Of a DNA stretch of 64,000 bases, positions 44,382-52,334 are shown one piece after another. The stretch covers positions 124,001 through 188,000 of the forward strand of contig CALKZY010000013.1 of assembly GCA_938002965.1 (NCBI GenBank). The letters run 5' to 3'. Within the stretch, counting starts at the first letter, position 1. Every line of letters begins with the position of its first letter. The notes beneath the pieces are model-generated. The model was not told where the DNA came from, did no database searches, and worked only from the letters and a program-made list of their open reading frames with translations. A program made the position numbers and the translations under genes. Origin of the DNA: an uncultured Acidimicrobiales bacterium. Its GTDB lineage: Bacteria > Actinomycetota > Acidimicrobiia > Acidimicrobiales > SZUA-35.

Positions 44382-45341
44382 TCAACTCGCCTGACTGGCC
44401 TCATAGCCAACGCCGGGAGCAACACCAAGGATGTGACAGAGGGCGGAGGTCAGATTCGGTTTGTTCATTGTGTAGAAGTGAAACTGCTGCACTCCGTTTT
44501 CGACAAGCTCGTTACACTGCTCGGCGGCTACCGTTGCTGCGATTAGATCGCGAATCTCGGGCGCTTGATCGAGACCGTTGAAGAGCTCGTGCAGCCATGG
44601 GGGCACACTTGTGTTGCACCGCTGCGCGAATCGACAAATGTTGGTGTAGTTGGTTATCGGCATGATGCCGGGAACAACCGGTTTATCAATCCCGGCTTTA
44701 GCGATCCGTTCAAGGAAACGCAGGTACAGGTCGTTGTCGAAGAAGAACTGGGTAATCGCCCGGTCGGCTCCGCAGTCCAGCTTGCGTTTGAGAGCGTCCA
44801 GATCAGCCTCAGGGGAAACCGCTTTTGGATGGACCTCGGGGTAGGCGGCGACAGAGATGTCGAGTTTGTGCCCATCGGGGTGACTACGTAGCCCAGCAAC
44901 CAGTTCAGCCGCGTTCCCGTAGCCAGCAGATTGGATGTCGCTTTCGGTGCGATCGGCTGAGTTGGGTGGGTCGCCTCGTAGCGCAACAATACGAGTCACG
45001 CCGACACTGAGATAGGAGTCGACTACCTCGGAGATCCGCGACTTGCTGACCCCCACACAAGTCAGATGCCCGGCAACGGAAACAGGGACAGCCCCGGTGA
45101 TGGCGTCAATAGCCTCAAACGTTTTGTCTTGATCGGAACCACCGGCGCCGTAGGTGACGCTTATGAATTCCGGGTCAAACGTCGCAAGCTTCTTGGCAGT
45201 GCGGTTGAGTTCACTCAATTTCGATGGTGTCGCTGGTGGGAACACCTCAAATGAGACCGTGATGTCGGATCTCAACGGAGTCACTTGCGAGCGTCTCCGC
45301 TGCAGACGCTCGGCCGCTGAGTCAACCAACTGTTTGTTCAT
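44382..45341 (-). CDS. metF: 5,10-methylenetetrahydrofolate reductase
   Basis: 319 residues, a TIM-barrel flavoprotein. SFEVFPPATPSKLSEL, ISVTYGAGGSDQDKTFE, HLTCVGVSKSRI, VALRGDPPNSA, AYPEVHPKA and the C-terminal FHFYTMNKPN are all characteristic. It makes 5-methyl-THF, the methyl donor for MetH in the same operon. I choose ATG 45341, which overlaps the cysH stop as ATGA, over the longer frame beginning at 45401. Confidence 0.95.
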   Translation of the reverse strand: MNKQLVDSAAERLQRRRSQVTPLRSDITVSFEVFPPATPSKLSELNRTAKKLATFDPEFISVTYGAGGSDQDKTFEAIDAITGAVPVSVAGHLTCVGVSKSRISEVVDSYLSVGVTRIVALRGDPPNSADRTESDIQSAGYGNAAELVAGLRSHPDGHKLDISVAAYPEVHPKAVSPEADLDALKRKLDCGADRAITQFFFDNDLYLRFLERIAKAGIDKPVVPGIMPITNYTNICRFAQRCNTSVPPWLHELFNGLDQAPEIRDLIAATVAAEQCNELVENGVQQFHFYTMNKPNLTSALCHILGVAPGVGYEASQAS

Positions 45342-46036
45342 CGGTCGTCCCTTTCCGGCAACTTGACGCTGTTGGGCGACGAGGAATAGTGCAGACCGCA
45401 CTCGGTTCGGTCAGAGCCGGGCCAACGACCGGACCGTAGATCGTCGCCGACAGTCGACGTTGTGCATGGTCGACATCCGATCGACCCGTACCCCAACTGG
45501 CGCAGCGGATGAACAATCAGATCGTTGGATTCGACATAGGTTTCGACGTCTCTGTCTGACCACTGCGCCAGTGGGTTGAGCTTCACCAAGCCTCGATGGT
45601 CGTATTCGACGACATCAGCATTTGCACGCTGCAGCGTCTCAGCTCGTCTCAACCCGCTGATCCAAGCCCGTTGACCGCTGAGGGCACGGCTAAGCAGCTC
45701 CGGTTTGAGTTCGCAGCAAGAATGGCCGATCGGCTCCTTCCCCGCACCCGAGTTGGGGGAGACCACCTTGACCGATACCCCATAGCGCTGATTGACACGA
45801 GCAACCACCTCGAGGGTTTCGTCGAATTGGAACCCGTTGTCCAGAAAAACAATTGGGAGAGTCGGATCCACGCTCATGACGATGTCGATCAACACGGTGT
45901 CCTGCATTGAAGACAGCAAACACATGTCGTTTGGGAAATTCGTCAAACCCCAAGACACGACAGATGCCGCCGAAGCTGATTTCAAAGCGAGAGCTTCTCG
46001 TTCAAAGGACTGTCGAGTTGGTGCAGCGGTGACCAT
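45338..46036 (-). CDS. cysH: assimilatory APS/PAPS reductase
   Basis: 232 residues. It has the PAPS-reductase core LPIVFLDNGFQFDETLEVV and the 4Fe-4S cysteines of the APS-reducing class: the pair in GHSCCELKP and the CxxC in IGCRPCTT. The catalytic C-terminal ECGLH follows. The four extra Cys favour adenylylsulfate (APS) over PAPS as substrate. First gene of the seven-gene operon. The sulfate-activating genes (cysD/cysN) are not in the window. Its promoter region holds the direct repeat at 46065-46103. Confidence 0.94.
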   Translation of the reverse strand: MVTAAPTRQSFEREALALKSASAASVVSWGLTNFPNDMCLLSSMQDTVLIDIVMSVDPTLPIVFLDNGFQFDETLEVVARVNQRYGVSVKVVSPNSGAGKEPIGHSCCELKPELLSRALSGQRAWISGLRRAETLQRANADVVEYDHRGLVKLNPLAQWSDRDVETYVESNDLIVHPLRQLGYGSIGCRPCTTSTVGDDLRSGRWPGSDRTECGLHYSSSPNSVKLPERDDR

Positions 46037-46064
46037 CTCTCCACCCTACACAAATCCCGACCTA

Positions 46065-46103
46065 TTTGGTCAACAATTATTCTCGATAGCTTTGGTCGAC
46101 AAT
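46065..46103 (-). promoter_or_regulatory. direct-repeat operator before the sulfate-to-methionine operon
   Basis: On the minus strand ATTGTCGACCAAA (46103-46091) is followed 26 bp later by ATTGTTGACCAAA (46077-46065). The repeats differ at one base, and the nearer one ends 29 bp before the cysH ATG. The second contains TTGACC, which could be a -35 element with TGTAGG 17 bp further on as a weak -10. This is a likely site for a sulfur-status regulator binding on one helix face. Confidence 0.5.
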
Positions 46104-46126
46104 CAACCCCGGCTCGAAGACTTAAC

Positions 46127-47287
46127 TCAACAGCCGCCGCTGGGTGATGGCGCATTCCGGCCGAAGTAGCGAGGCACGGTGGGGTCGACCACCTCGACAT
46201 GGACGTGCGGCCACGATGGCTCAGCGGTGAGAGCATCGATCTGCGATACGAACGGGAAGACCGTGGCCTTGGCTGCAATCTCGTCGCCAACCGAGACCCG
46301 GTCACCAGCCTGCACCGCCACACCTTGAACATGAAGGATCTTGACCTCCAGGTCTGGCCGACCGTCAGGATGGATCACCACGAAGCCGTCGTGGTAGCGG
46401 CAATACAAAACGTACTCGCCGGCCCGATCAACTACCCCGGCCACCGGCGACCCGATCGGCGTCGAAGGATGCACGGCGACGTCAGCCGCTCCAGCCCGGT
46501 CAGTGTCACGGTTTCGGGAGTCCATCACCTCATGGCTGATAGGCGCCGAACCCGACGTCAGATGCTCCATCGGGAGCGCACCGGAGTGATTCGATTGGTG
46601 GTAACCCACCAGCTCTATCGCCCCAACCGAACCGGCTACTACCGGGGCGTGAATCGTCAACTCTCCTGCCGACCCAGCGGACTCGGCGGTCAGGACAGCC
46701 ATTGAAGTTGCCCCGGTCAACGTCACCTGGCGTGGAGTAACTGATCCGCTGCCTGCTCGACAAGGGCGGGCCGGAACCGCATCTGACGGATATCGGTGAC
46801 GAGCTCGGAACTCTTCCGAGTGGGCGATGTGCAACACCACCTCTCCCCTGGTCAACAGTTCAGAGTCCAAGCGATCGGCCCAATAGTCGACCCCTAGGGG
46901 TTGACCCTCGCGACCCAACACGTTGCGGTAGATCAACTCGACGAACGGACGATGTTCCAGCGCTCCATAGCGGGTGGCGAACTCCAGACCATCGGCGAAT
47001 TGCTCGGCGATCTCAGCCAGCGTGGCGCACCGGTCACGGCGTTCAATCCAGAACAACGCGCCCTCAGCCTTCGGTTCCCGCAGGAAAAACGCCCAGTACA
47101 GCCGGAACACGGTGGCGTGATCGCCGGTTAACTCGTCTAGCTCGGCAACATCAGCGAACGTCGGGGCTCGAGGGTCAACTTCAGCACCAGCCGGAGCGCT
47201 AGGCGCAATGGCCGATCCTACGACGACGAGCACGAAGATGAGCAGGCCAAAGCCTGAGCGGGAAGGGCCGGGCGGCGGTCCGGGCAT
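46127..47287 (-). CDS. secreted DUF4214-like/M23-type peptidase-like protein
   Basis: 386 residues with an N-terminal signal peptide (GLLIFVLVVVGSAIAPSAPAGA). Residues about 45-165 carry two DUF4214-like repeats (YWAFFLREPKAEGALFWIER and IYRNVLGREGQPLGVDYWAD). The C-terminal third resembles an M23 endopeptidase: VAVHPSTPIGSPVAGVVDRA, VQAGDRVSVGDEIA and WPHVHVEVVDP. The HxH and one His (KILHVQ) are visible, but the first His of the HxxxD pair appears replaced (GAADVA), so activity is uncertain. DUF4214-like repeats also occur in the protein at 58265. It lies upstream of cysH on the same strand. Confidence 0.72.
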   Translation of the reverse strand: MPGPPPGPSRSGFGLLIFVLVVVGSAIAPSAPAGAEVDPRAPTFADVAELDELTGDHATVFRLYWAFFLREPKAEGALFWIERRDRCATLAEIAEQFADGLEFATRYGALEHRPFVELIYRNVLGREGQPLGVDYWADRLDSELLTRGEVVLHIAHSEEFRARHRYPSDAVPARPCRAGSGSVTPRQVTLTGATSMAVLTAESAGSAGELTIHAPVVAGSVGAIELVGYHQSNHSGALPMEHLTSGSAPISHEVMDSRNRDTDRAGAADVAVHPSTPIGSPVAGVVDRAGEYVLYCRYHDGFVVIHPDGRPDLEVKILHVQGVAVQAGDRVSVGDEIAAKATVFPFVSQIDALTAEPSWPHVHVEVVDPTVPRYFGRNAPSPSGGC

Positions 47288-47356
47288 TGGTTCAGGCTAG
47301 AGGCAACCGCCATCTCCGAGACCGCCCGTTTACCATCGGTGTGCCACTATGCCCGT

Positions 47357-48268
47357 ATGAAGTTTTCAATCTGGCCGTCAATGAGCCGACCTACCGACGA
47401 GACACTGAATCTGGGCCGCCTGGCCGATGAACTCGGCTACTTTGGCTTCTGGTTTGCCGACCACTACATGGCTAACACCAACAGCGAAGAGATCATCCCC
47501 GGCGACATCCACGAAGTCTGGTCGGTACTACCGGCGGTAGCGGCGGTTACCGAGACGGTGCGGGTCGGCCCGCTGGTGTCGCCAACATCGGTGCATCATC
47601 CTGCGGTCCTGGCCAATCGCGCCGCCACGCTCGACCATGTGGCCCACGGGCGCTTTGTACTTGGTCTGGGCGCCGGCTGGCAGATCAACGAACACAAGGC
47701 TTACGGCATCGAACTGGAGGAGCCCAAGCAACGCGTGGACCGCTTCGAAGAGGCCATACAGGTCATTCGCTCTCTGCTGGATGAAGATCGCACCACCTTC
47801 AACGGCCAGTACTACACCATCACCGATGCTCCGTCGGAGCCGGCCCCGATACAGTCCCCGTTGCCGATCGTGGTCGGTACCGGGCGACCCCGCATGTGTC
47901 GCATCACCGCCCGCTACGCCCAGGAATGGAACAGCTGGGGTACTCCGGAAACGGTCAAGCCGAAACTAGACACATTCCTAGCCGCCTGTGACAAGGTCGA
48001 TGTCGACCAGGCCTCCAAGCACAAATCGGTACAGGCTCTGCTGGTAGTCACCGATGACCAGACCAAGATTGACTCGGCGCTGGCTGGCCCGATGGGAGAC
48101 AACACCATCGCCGGATCGCAACAGGTTCTGGTTGACACACTAGGCCGGTACGCCGAAATGGGATTCGACGAAGTCATCATCCCCGATGCCACGTTGGGTG
48201 ACATGCCGGAGGCCCGAGCCGATGCCTACCGCTGGTTCATGGAAGACATCGCCCCACAGCTGGCCTAG
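47357..48268 (+). CDS. luciferase-like F420-dependent oxidoreductase
   Basis: 303 residues from ATG 47357 (GTG 47339 is possible). LLM signs: GYFGFWFADHYMANTNSEEI, VRVGPLVSPTSVHHPAVLAN, HGRFVLGLGAGWQINEHKAYG, FEEAIQVIRSLLDEDRTTF and PLPIVVGTGRPRM. The ARF/GxGxGW loop and the HHPAVLA motif are frequent in F420-using members. Divergent from the secreted M23-like gene. Substrate unknown. Confidence 0.9.
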   Translation: MKFSIWPSMSRPTDETLNLGRLADELGYFGFWFADHYMANTNSEEIIPGDIHEVWSVLPAVAAVTETVRVGPLVSPTSVHHPAVLANRAATLDHVAHGRFVLGLGAGWQINEHKAYGIELEEPKQRVDRFEEAIQVIRSLLDEDRTTFNGQYYTITDAPSEPAPIQSPLPIVVGTGRPRMCRITARYAQEWNSWGTPETVKPKLDTFLAACDKVDVDQASKHKSVQALLVVTDDQTKIDSALAGPMGDNTIAGSQQVLVDTLGRYAEMGFDEVIIPDATLGDMPEARADAYRWFMEDIAPQLA

Positions 48269-48288
48269 TCGGCCAAGGGACGCCTTGA

Positions 48289-48747
48289 GTGACCCATGAG
48301 GAAAACCACCACTTGCTGCGGGCGTGCGCCACCTCTAGGCTTCCGGCACACCAGTCAAGCAGTGATATCGCCAAGCTACGCCAGGACTTGGGTATCGACG
48401 CTGACATCGACGACGCCGCAATAGTCAGCGCCCTTGAATCGGCCGGCGCCGCCGCTCCAAACGCCGCGTTGCTTAGTGCTGCGGTCACCGCGGCCATAAC
48501 CGCGTCCAACAACGCAGCGGCAGGAGCCGGTCGCTCGGGGCAACGAACCGTCGACATCATGAAGAACGTTCAGGACTTCACTGTTGGTATGGCCAATTCC
48601 GAGGTTGGGATGATCGCCGCTCAGGCTGCGGCCGGCAAGCAAAGCGGCGGAGCCAGCACCATTGGTGGTTTGATCAATGCTGCAAGCAAGGCCCAGAAGG
48701 TTATCAATCTCGCCGAGTCGGAGGACAAACAGCCCGTAGCCGACTGA
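48289..48747 (+). CDS. Ala-rich hypothetical protein
   Basis: GTG start, 152 residues, 20 nt after the luciferase-like gene on the same strand. The N-terminal 25 residues look unstructured. The rest is Ala/Ser-rich helix: IAKLRQDLGIDADIDDAAIV, AALLSAAVTAAITASNNAAA and AAQAAAGKQSGGASTIGGLI. There is no signal peptide or clear membrane span. No family recognised. It could be shorter if translation starts later. Confidence 0.5.
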   Translation: MTHEENHHLLRACATSRLPAHQSSSDIAKLRQDLGIDADIDDAAIVSALESAGAAAPNAALLSAAVTAAITASNNAAAGAGRSGQRTVDIMKNVQDFTVGMANSEVGMIAAQAAAGKQSGGASTIGGLINAASKAQKVINLAESEDKQPVAD

Positions 48748-48780
48748 TTTCTGCTTTCGAGTAGGCGTCGAAAGCTGGCG

Positions 48781-49269
48781 CTACTCCGAGACCGGACCCA
48801 GGAGCTGCTTGGCCGCGTTGCCGGCCCTGTTGTTGAGGTTGGCTTGTCCGCCAACCAAGATCAGCTCGGACAATTCGATCTCGGTAAACAGCTCTCGCAG
48901 TGACGCCACCAGGGTGGGGTCGAGGGCGTGGGTCTCGCCTGACATGGCGTCGGCCAGGGCCAGCGCACCCAACTCACGGTCATCGAACAGTTCGGCCCAC
49001 GTTTCGGGCTTGTCCAACGCGTCGATCTTTTCGTCCGACACTCCTCGTCGTCTCGCCGAGACGACATGGCCATCGAGTCAAGTGGGGCACTGGTTGATGA
49101 TCGACGTGCGGAGGAAGACCAGCTCTTTCATGGCCGGCGTTACTGCCGCGTCGTCGGACCAGATGGCCTTGCCGAACGTTGTATACGGGTCGGCTGCGTC
49201 TTCGACCTGGGCCAAGGTATAGGCCAAGGGTGCGCCGGAGAGTTTGTATCGAACCTTCATTGCTTTCAT
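48781..49269 (-). CDS. candidate selenoprotein, AhpD/carboxymuconolactone-decarboxylase-like (CxxU)
   Basis: Read as one gene of 162 residues with UGA (49078-49080) decoded as selenocysteine at position 64. Upstream: VTPAMKELVFLRTSIINQCPT. Downstream: LDGHVVSARRRGVSDEKIDA, then LDKPETWAELFDDRELGALA and a C-terminal helix pair. AhpD-family proteins have E/LR(T/A)SxxNxCxxCxxxH here. The UGA falls exactly on the second Cys and the His three residues later is conserved (C-P-T-U-L-D-G-H). A matching hairpin follows (separate entry). The frame is open for 98 codons after the UGA, with family-like sequence, to a TAG. It lies 10 nt behind a glutathionyl-hydroquinone-reductase-like gene, so both may form a thiol-redox operon. 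Alternatives are a nonsense mutation or a sequence error, which would not explain the hairpin and exact placement. SelA, SelB, SelC and SelD are not in the window. Confidence 0.8.
49047..49080 (-). promoter_or_regulatory. putative bacterial SECIS element with its UGA
   Basis: After the UGA (49080-49078) come 12 nt, then GTCGTCTC-GGC-GAGACGAC (49065-49047), a perfect 8-bp stem with a 3-nt loop that begins with G, 20 nt after the UGA. The general bacterial SECIS model asks for a 4-16 bp stem, a 3-14 nt loop with G in the first two positions and a UGA-to-loop spacing of about 16-37 nt. All are met. It would be the SelB-tRNA(Sec) landing site. Confidence 0.75.
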
Positions 49270-49279
49270 TATGGGCCGT

Positions 49280-50281
49280 TCAGGCCGCTATTGAGGCGCT
49301 GTGGTCTTCCTGCGGTAGCGGCGGACCAGGTGGCGTGCCGTCACCGAACGGGCGACCACCCAGCGACTCACGACCGTGATCAGTGAGCAGGCCACTCAAG
49401 TCCGGGCCGAGGGGGGTCACCTGTGAAGGGTTGATGGTGGTGTGAACCACGTAGTAGTGCTCCTTCACCTGACCGAAGTGAACCGTGTCGCCGAAACCGG
49501 GCGTCTGGTACAAGTCGCGCACGTAACCCCACAGAGCCGGCATCTCCGACAGCTTGTTTCGGTTGCACTTGAAGTGGCCGTGGTAGACGGCGTCGAAACG
49601 GATCAGCGTGGTGAACAGTCGAACGTCGGCTTCGGTGATGTGGTCACCGACCAGGTATCGCTGGTTCGTCAACCGTTCTTCCAACCAGTCGAGTCGGGAG
49701 AACAGGGTGCGGTAAGCATCCTCGTAGGCGGACTGTGACGAGGAAAACCCGGTGCGATACACACCGTTGTTAACGTCGTGGTACACCAGCTCAGCCACCT
49801 CGTCGATCTCGTCACGCAGTTGATCGGGATACAGATCGGGAGCGCCTGACCGGTGGTGGTCGGTCCACTGGGTCGAGAGGTCAATGGTGATCTGAGGAAA
49901 GTCGTTGGTGACCAGATGGCCCGACGGCACATCAACTATGGCTGGAACCGTTATCCCTTTGGGATACTCGGGGAAACGCTTGAGGAACGCATCCCGCAGC
50001 CGTTCGATTTTCAGTACCGGGTCAACACCCCCGGGGTCAAGGTCGAACTGCCAGCTCCGCCAGTCGTGCGTTGGCCCGGCAAAGGCCAATGAGATAGCGT
50101 CCTCCAATCCAAGAAGGCGGCGTACGATCGTCGTCCGATTGGCCCAGGGACATGCGGCCGCTGCCACCAATCGGTATCGGCCGGGCTCCACCGGCCATTG
50201 GGTGTCGGAGTCGTCGACAGAACGCATGATGCGATCGGTCACGTACTCAGTGTCCCGCTCAAAGGCGCCGGTGTTGCTCAC
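49280..50281 (-). CDS. glutathionyl-hydroquinone reductase-like (GST-fold) protein
   Basis: 333 residues of the YqjG/ECM4 type. The thioredoxin-like domain has the CPW motif in AAACPWANRTTIVR (Cys at about residue 44), GPTHDWRSWQFDLDPGGVDP and KGITVPAIVDV. The helical domain has GVYRTGFSSSQSAYEDAYRT, NQRYLVGDHITEADVRLF, LIRFDAVYHGHFKCN and TPGFGDTVHFGQVKEHYYVV. Members reduce glutathionyl-quinones. Actinobacteria mostly use mycothiol, so the true thiol partner here is probably different. It is first in an operon with the candidate selenoprotein, and divergent from the sulfatase remnant. Confidence 0.9.
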   Translation of the reverse strand: MSNTGAFERDTEYVTDRIMRSVDDSDTQWPVEPGRYRLVAAAACPWANRTTIVRRLLGLEDAISLAFAGPTHDWRSWQFDLDPGGVDPVLKIERLRDAFLKRFPEYPKGITVPAIVDVPSGHLVTNDFPQITIDLSTQWTDHHRSGAPDLYPDQLRDEIDEVAELVYHDVNNGVYRTGFSSSQSAYEDAYRTLFSRLDWLEERLTNQRYLVGDHITEADVRLFTTLIRFDAVYHGHFKCNRNKLSEMPALWGYVRDLYQTPGFGDTVHFGQVKEHYYVVHTTINPSQVTPLGPDLSGLLTDHGRESLGGRPFGDGTPPGPPLPQEDHSASIAA

Positions 50282-50403
50282 GAAGTCCTCCGTGCTTGTT
50301 GGTCCCCTCCAGTCAACCGCGACCCAAGGCCGATACTTCGCACCAATCCCACTTCACCCCAAGCCCACTTCGCTCCTGAACGCCAAGCGTTGCTACGTTT
50401 GAG

Positions 50404-52313
50404 CCGATGACTATGGGCAACCGAATAGGCAGGACCGTGGCCGAGTCGACTCCGCACTGGCCGAAGTCCGAGCCGCCGGATTCGGGCCTAGTGGGCCATT
50501 CGACGGCTGGCCGCTCGGCCGGGGCTTCGACCGGTTCTACGGCTTCCTCGACGCCGAAACCGATCAGTACTCTCCCGAACTGGTTAGGGATAACACTCAC
50601 ATCACTGCACCCGGAACATACGCGACCGGCTACCACCTCACGGAAGATCTCATTGACCAGGCCTTGGCTTTCGTCAAAGGTCATGAGGCGGCCACACCCG
50701 ATGTGCCGTGGTTCTTGATGGTGTCTCCCGGCGCCTGCCACGCCCCTCATCAAGCTCCCAAAGACCTCATCGACAAGTACGACCAACGGTTCACCAAGGG
50801 GTGGGATGCCACCCGTCGGCACCGACTCGATCGCCAACTAGAACTAGGCGTCGTGCCACCCAAGACCGGCCTACCGGCTCGCAACGACCGAGTGGAGGCA
50901 TGGGACAACCACACTGACGACGAACGTCGCCTGTTCACTCGTTTGCAGGCGGCCTATGCCGCCATGTTGGAACACACCGACACTCACCTGGGACGCCTTG
51001 TCGAGCACCTTGACACCTCGGGCCAGCTGGACAACACCATCGTCTTGGTGTTGTCAGACAACGGAGCCAGTCAAGAGGGCGGGCCGCTCGGTTTCGTGAA
51101 CGCCATGTCGGTTTACAACATGGTCCCGGAACCCATGGACGAGAAGGTGGCCCGCATCGACGACATAGGCGGCCCCGACACTCACTCCAACTTTCCGCTC
51201 GGATGGGCCATGACCGCAAATACTCCCCTCAAGCGGTACAAGCAGAACACGCATGGTGGCGGTGTCCGCGACCCTTTGGTCATCCACGCTCCGGGCATGG
51301 TCGACGATCCCGGCGGGCTCCGCCAACAGTTCTGTCATGTGGCCGACTTGGCACCGACAGTCCTGGATCTGCTGGGGATCGGGAAGGCGGCCGAGCCGGC
51401 AATGACCGGCGTCAGCTTTGCCGCCACGGTGGGCGACCCCGAAGCCGAACCAGCCAAGACCACTCAGTACTTTGAAATGTTCGGCCACCGGGGTATCTGG
51501 CACGACGGATGGAAGGCCGTTGCCTTCCATCAGCCAGGCACACCATGGGAGGACGACCAATGGGAGCTGTACCATCTCGACGCAGACTTCAGCGAACTCC
51601 ACAACCGTGCTGATTCCGAGCCGGAGCGACTGCAGGCGCTGAAAGAGCGTTGGTGGGCCGAGGCCGAAGCCAACAAAGTGTTGCCACTGGACGATCGCTT
51701 CGGTGAACGGTTCGCCGAGAACGCCGTCCGCCATACTGGCCGTCGCCGCACCTACACCTTTTGGGCCGGGATGGGCCATCTACCCTCAGACGTCGCCCCC
51801 GACCTGCGCAGCCGCAGTTACACCATCACCGCCGAGGTGGACATCCCGAGCGGCGGGGCGGATGGGGTTCTGATCGCCCACGGCGATGCCACCTGCGGCT
51901 ACTCGCTGTTTGTGCAAGACGGGTACCTGGTCCACGATTTGAACATCGGGGGCAACCATCAGATGGTGCGATCTGATCGCCCGGTTCCCACCGGCGGACC
52001 CTGCACCTTGGCCTTTCAGATGGCCCGATCCCCCGGCGAGGGGCCGTTTCCTCACGGCACCGGCACGCTTCTGATCGACGGCGAACCGACCGGGATTCTC
52101 GAGACCGACCGAATCTTCTGGTTGATGATCTCGTGGTCCGGCTTGGACGTCGGGTTCGATCGAGGCACCACTGTTTCAGACTACGACCGCACCGGTCGAC
52201 ACATCGGACCGTTCGCCTTCACCGGCACGCTGCACAAGGTGACCGTTGACCTTGAAAATGATCAGGACGTCGACAGCGATGCCTCGGCTGACCTCCAAGT
52301 CAGCCGAGACTAG
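50404..52313 (+). pseudogene. arylsulfatase missing its N-terminus and active site
   Basis: A frame open from 50404 to the TAG at 52311-52313 reads like the last three quarters of an arylsulfatase: GPFDGWPLGRGFDRFYGFLD (about 50491), VSPGACHAPHQAPKDLIDKY, VLVLSDNGASQEGGPLG, FPLGWAMTANTPLKRYKQNT, HGGGVRDPLVIHAPG and a C-terminal beta domain. The formylglycine motif CxPSR and the first metal-binding Asp residues, normally about 100 or more residues earlier, are absent. No ATG or GTG occurs in this frame before 50664, where a TTG could start a 549-residue fragment. The stretch upstream is intergenic. It is a 5'-truncated remnant, unlikely to be an active sulfatase. Confidence 0.8.
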
Positions 52314-52334
52314 GCAGCGACGCGAGGCCTGCGG

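Noticed and set aside
46037-46126. SAM or cobalamin riboswitch before cysH, and likewise at 40418-40461 before metH
   Set aside because: The gaps are too short or lack the conserved box and pseudoknot sequences. Only a direct repeat is present.
48781-49041. An independent 86-residue protein starting with GTG 49041
   Set aside because: The 12 codons between the UGA and this GTG are also family-like, including the conserved His, and no ribosome site precedes the GTG.
50664-52313. A functional short sulfatase starting at TTG 50664
   Set aside because: Family-like sequence continues upstream of the TTG, and the formylglycine motif is absent, so a truncated gene is the better reading.
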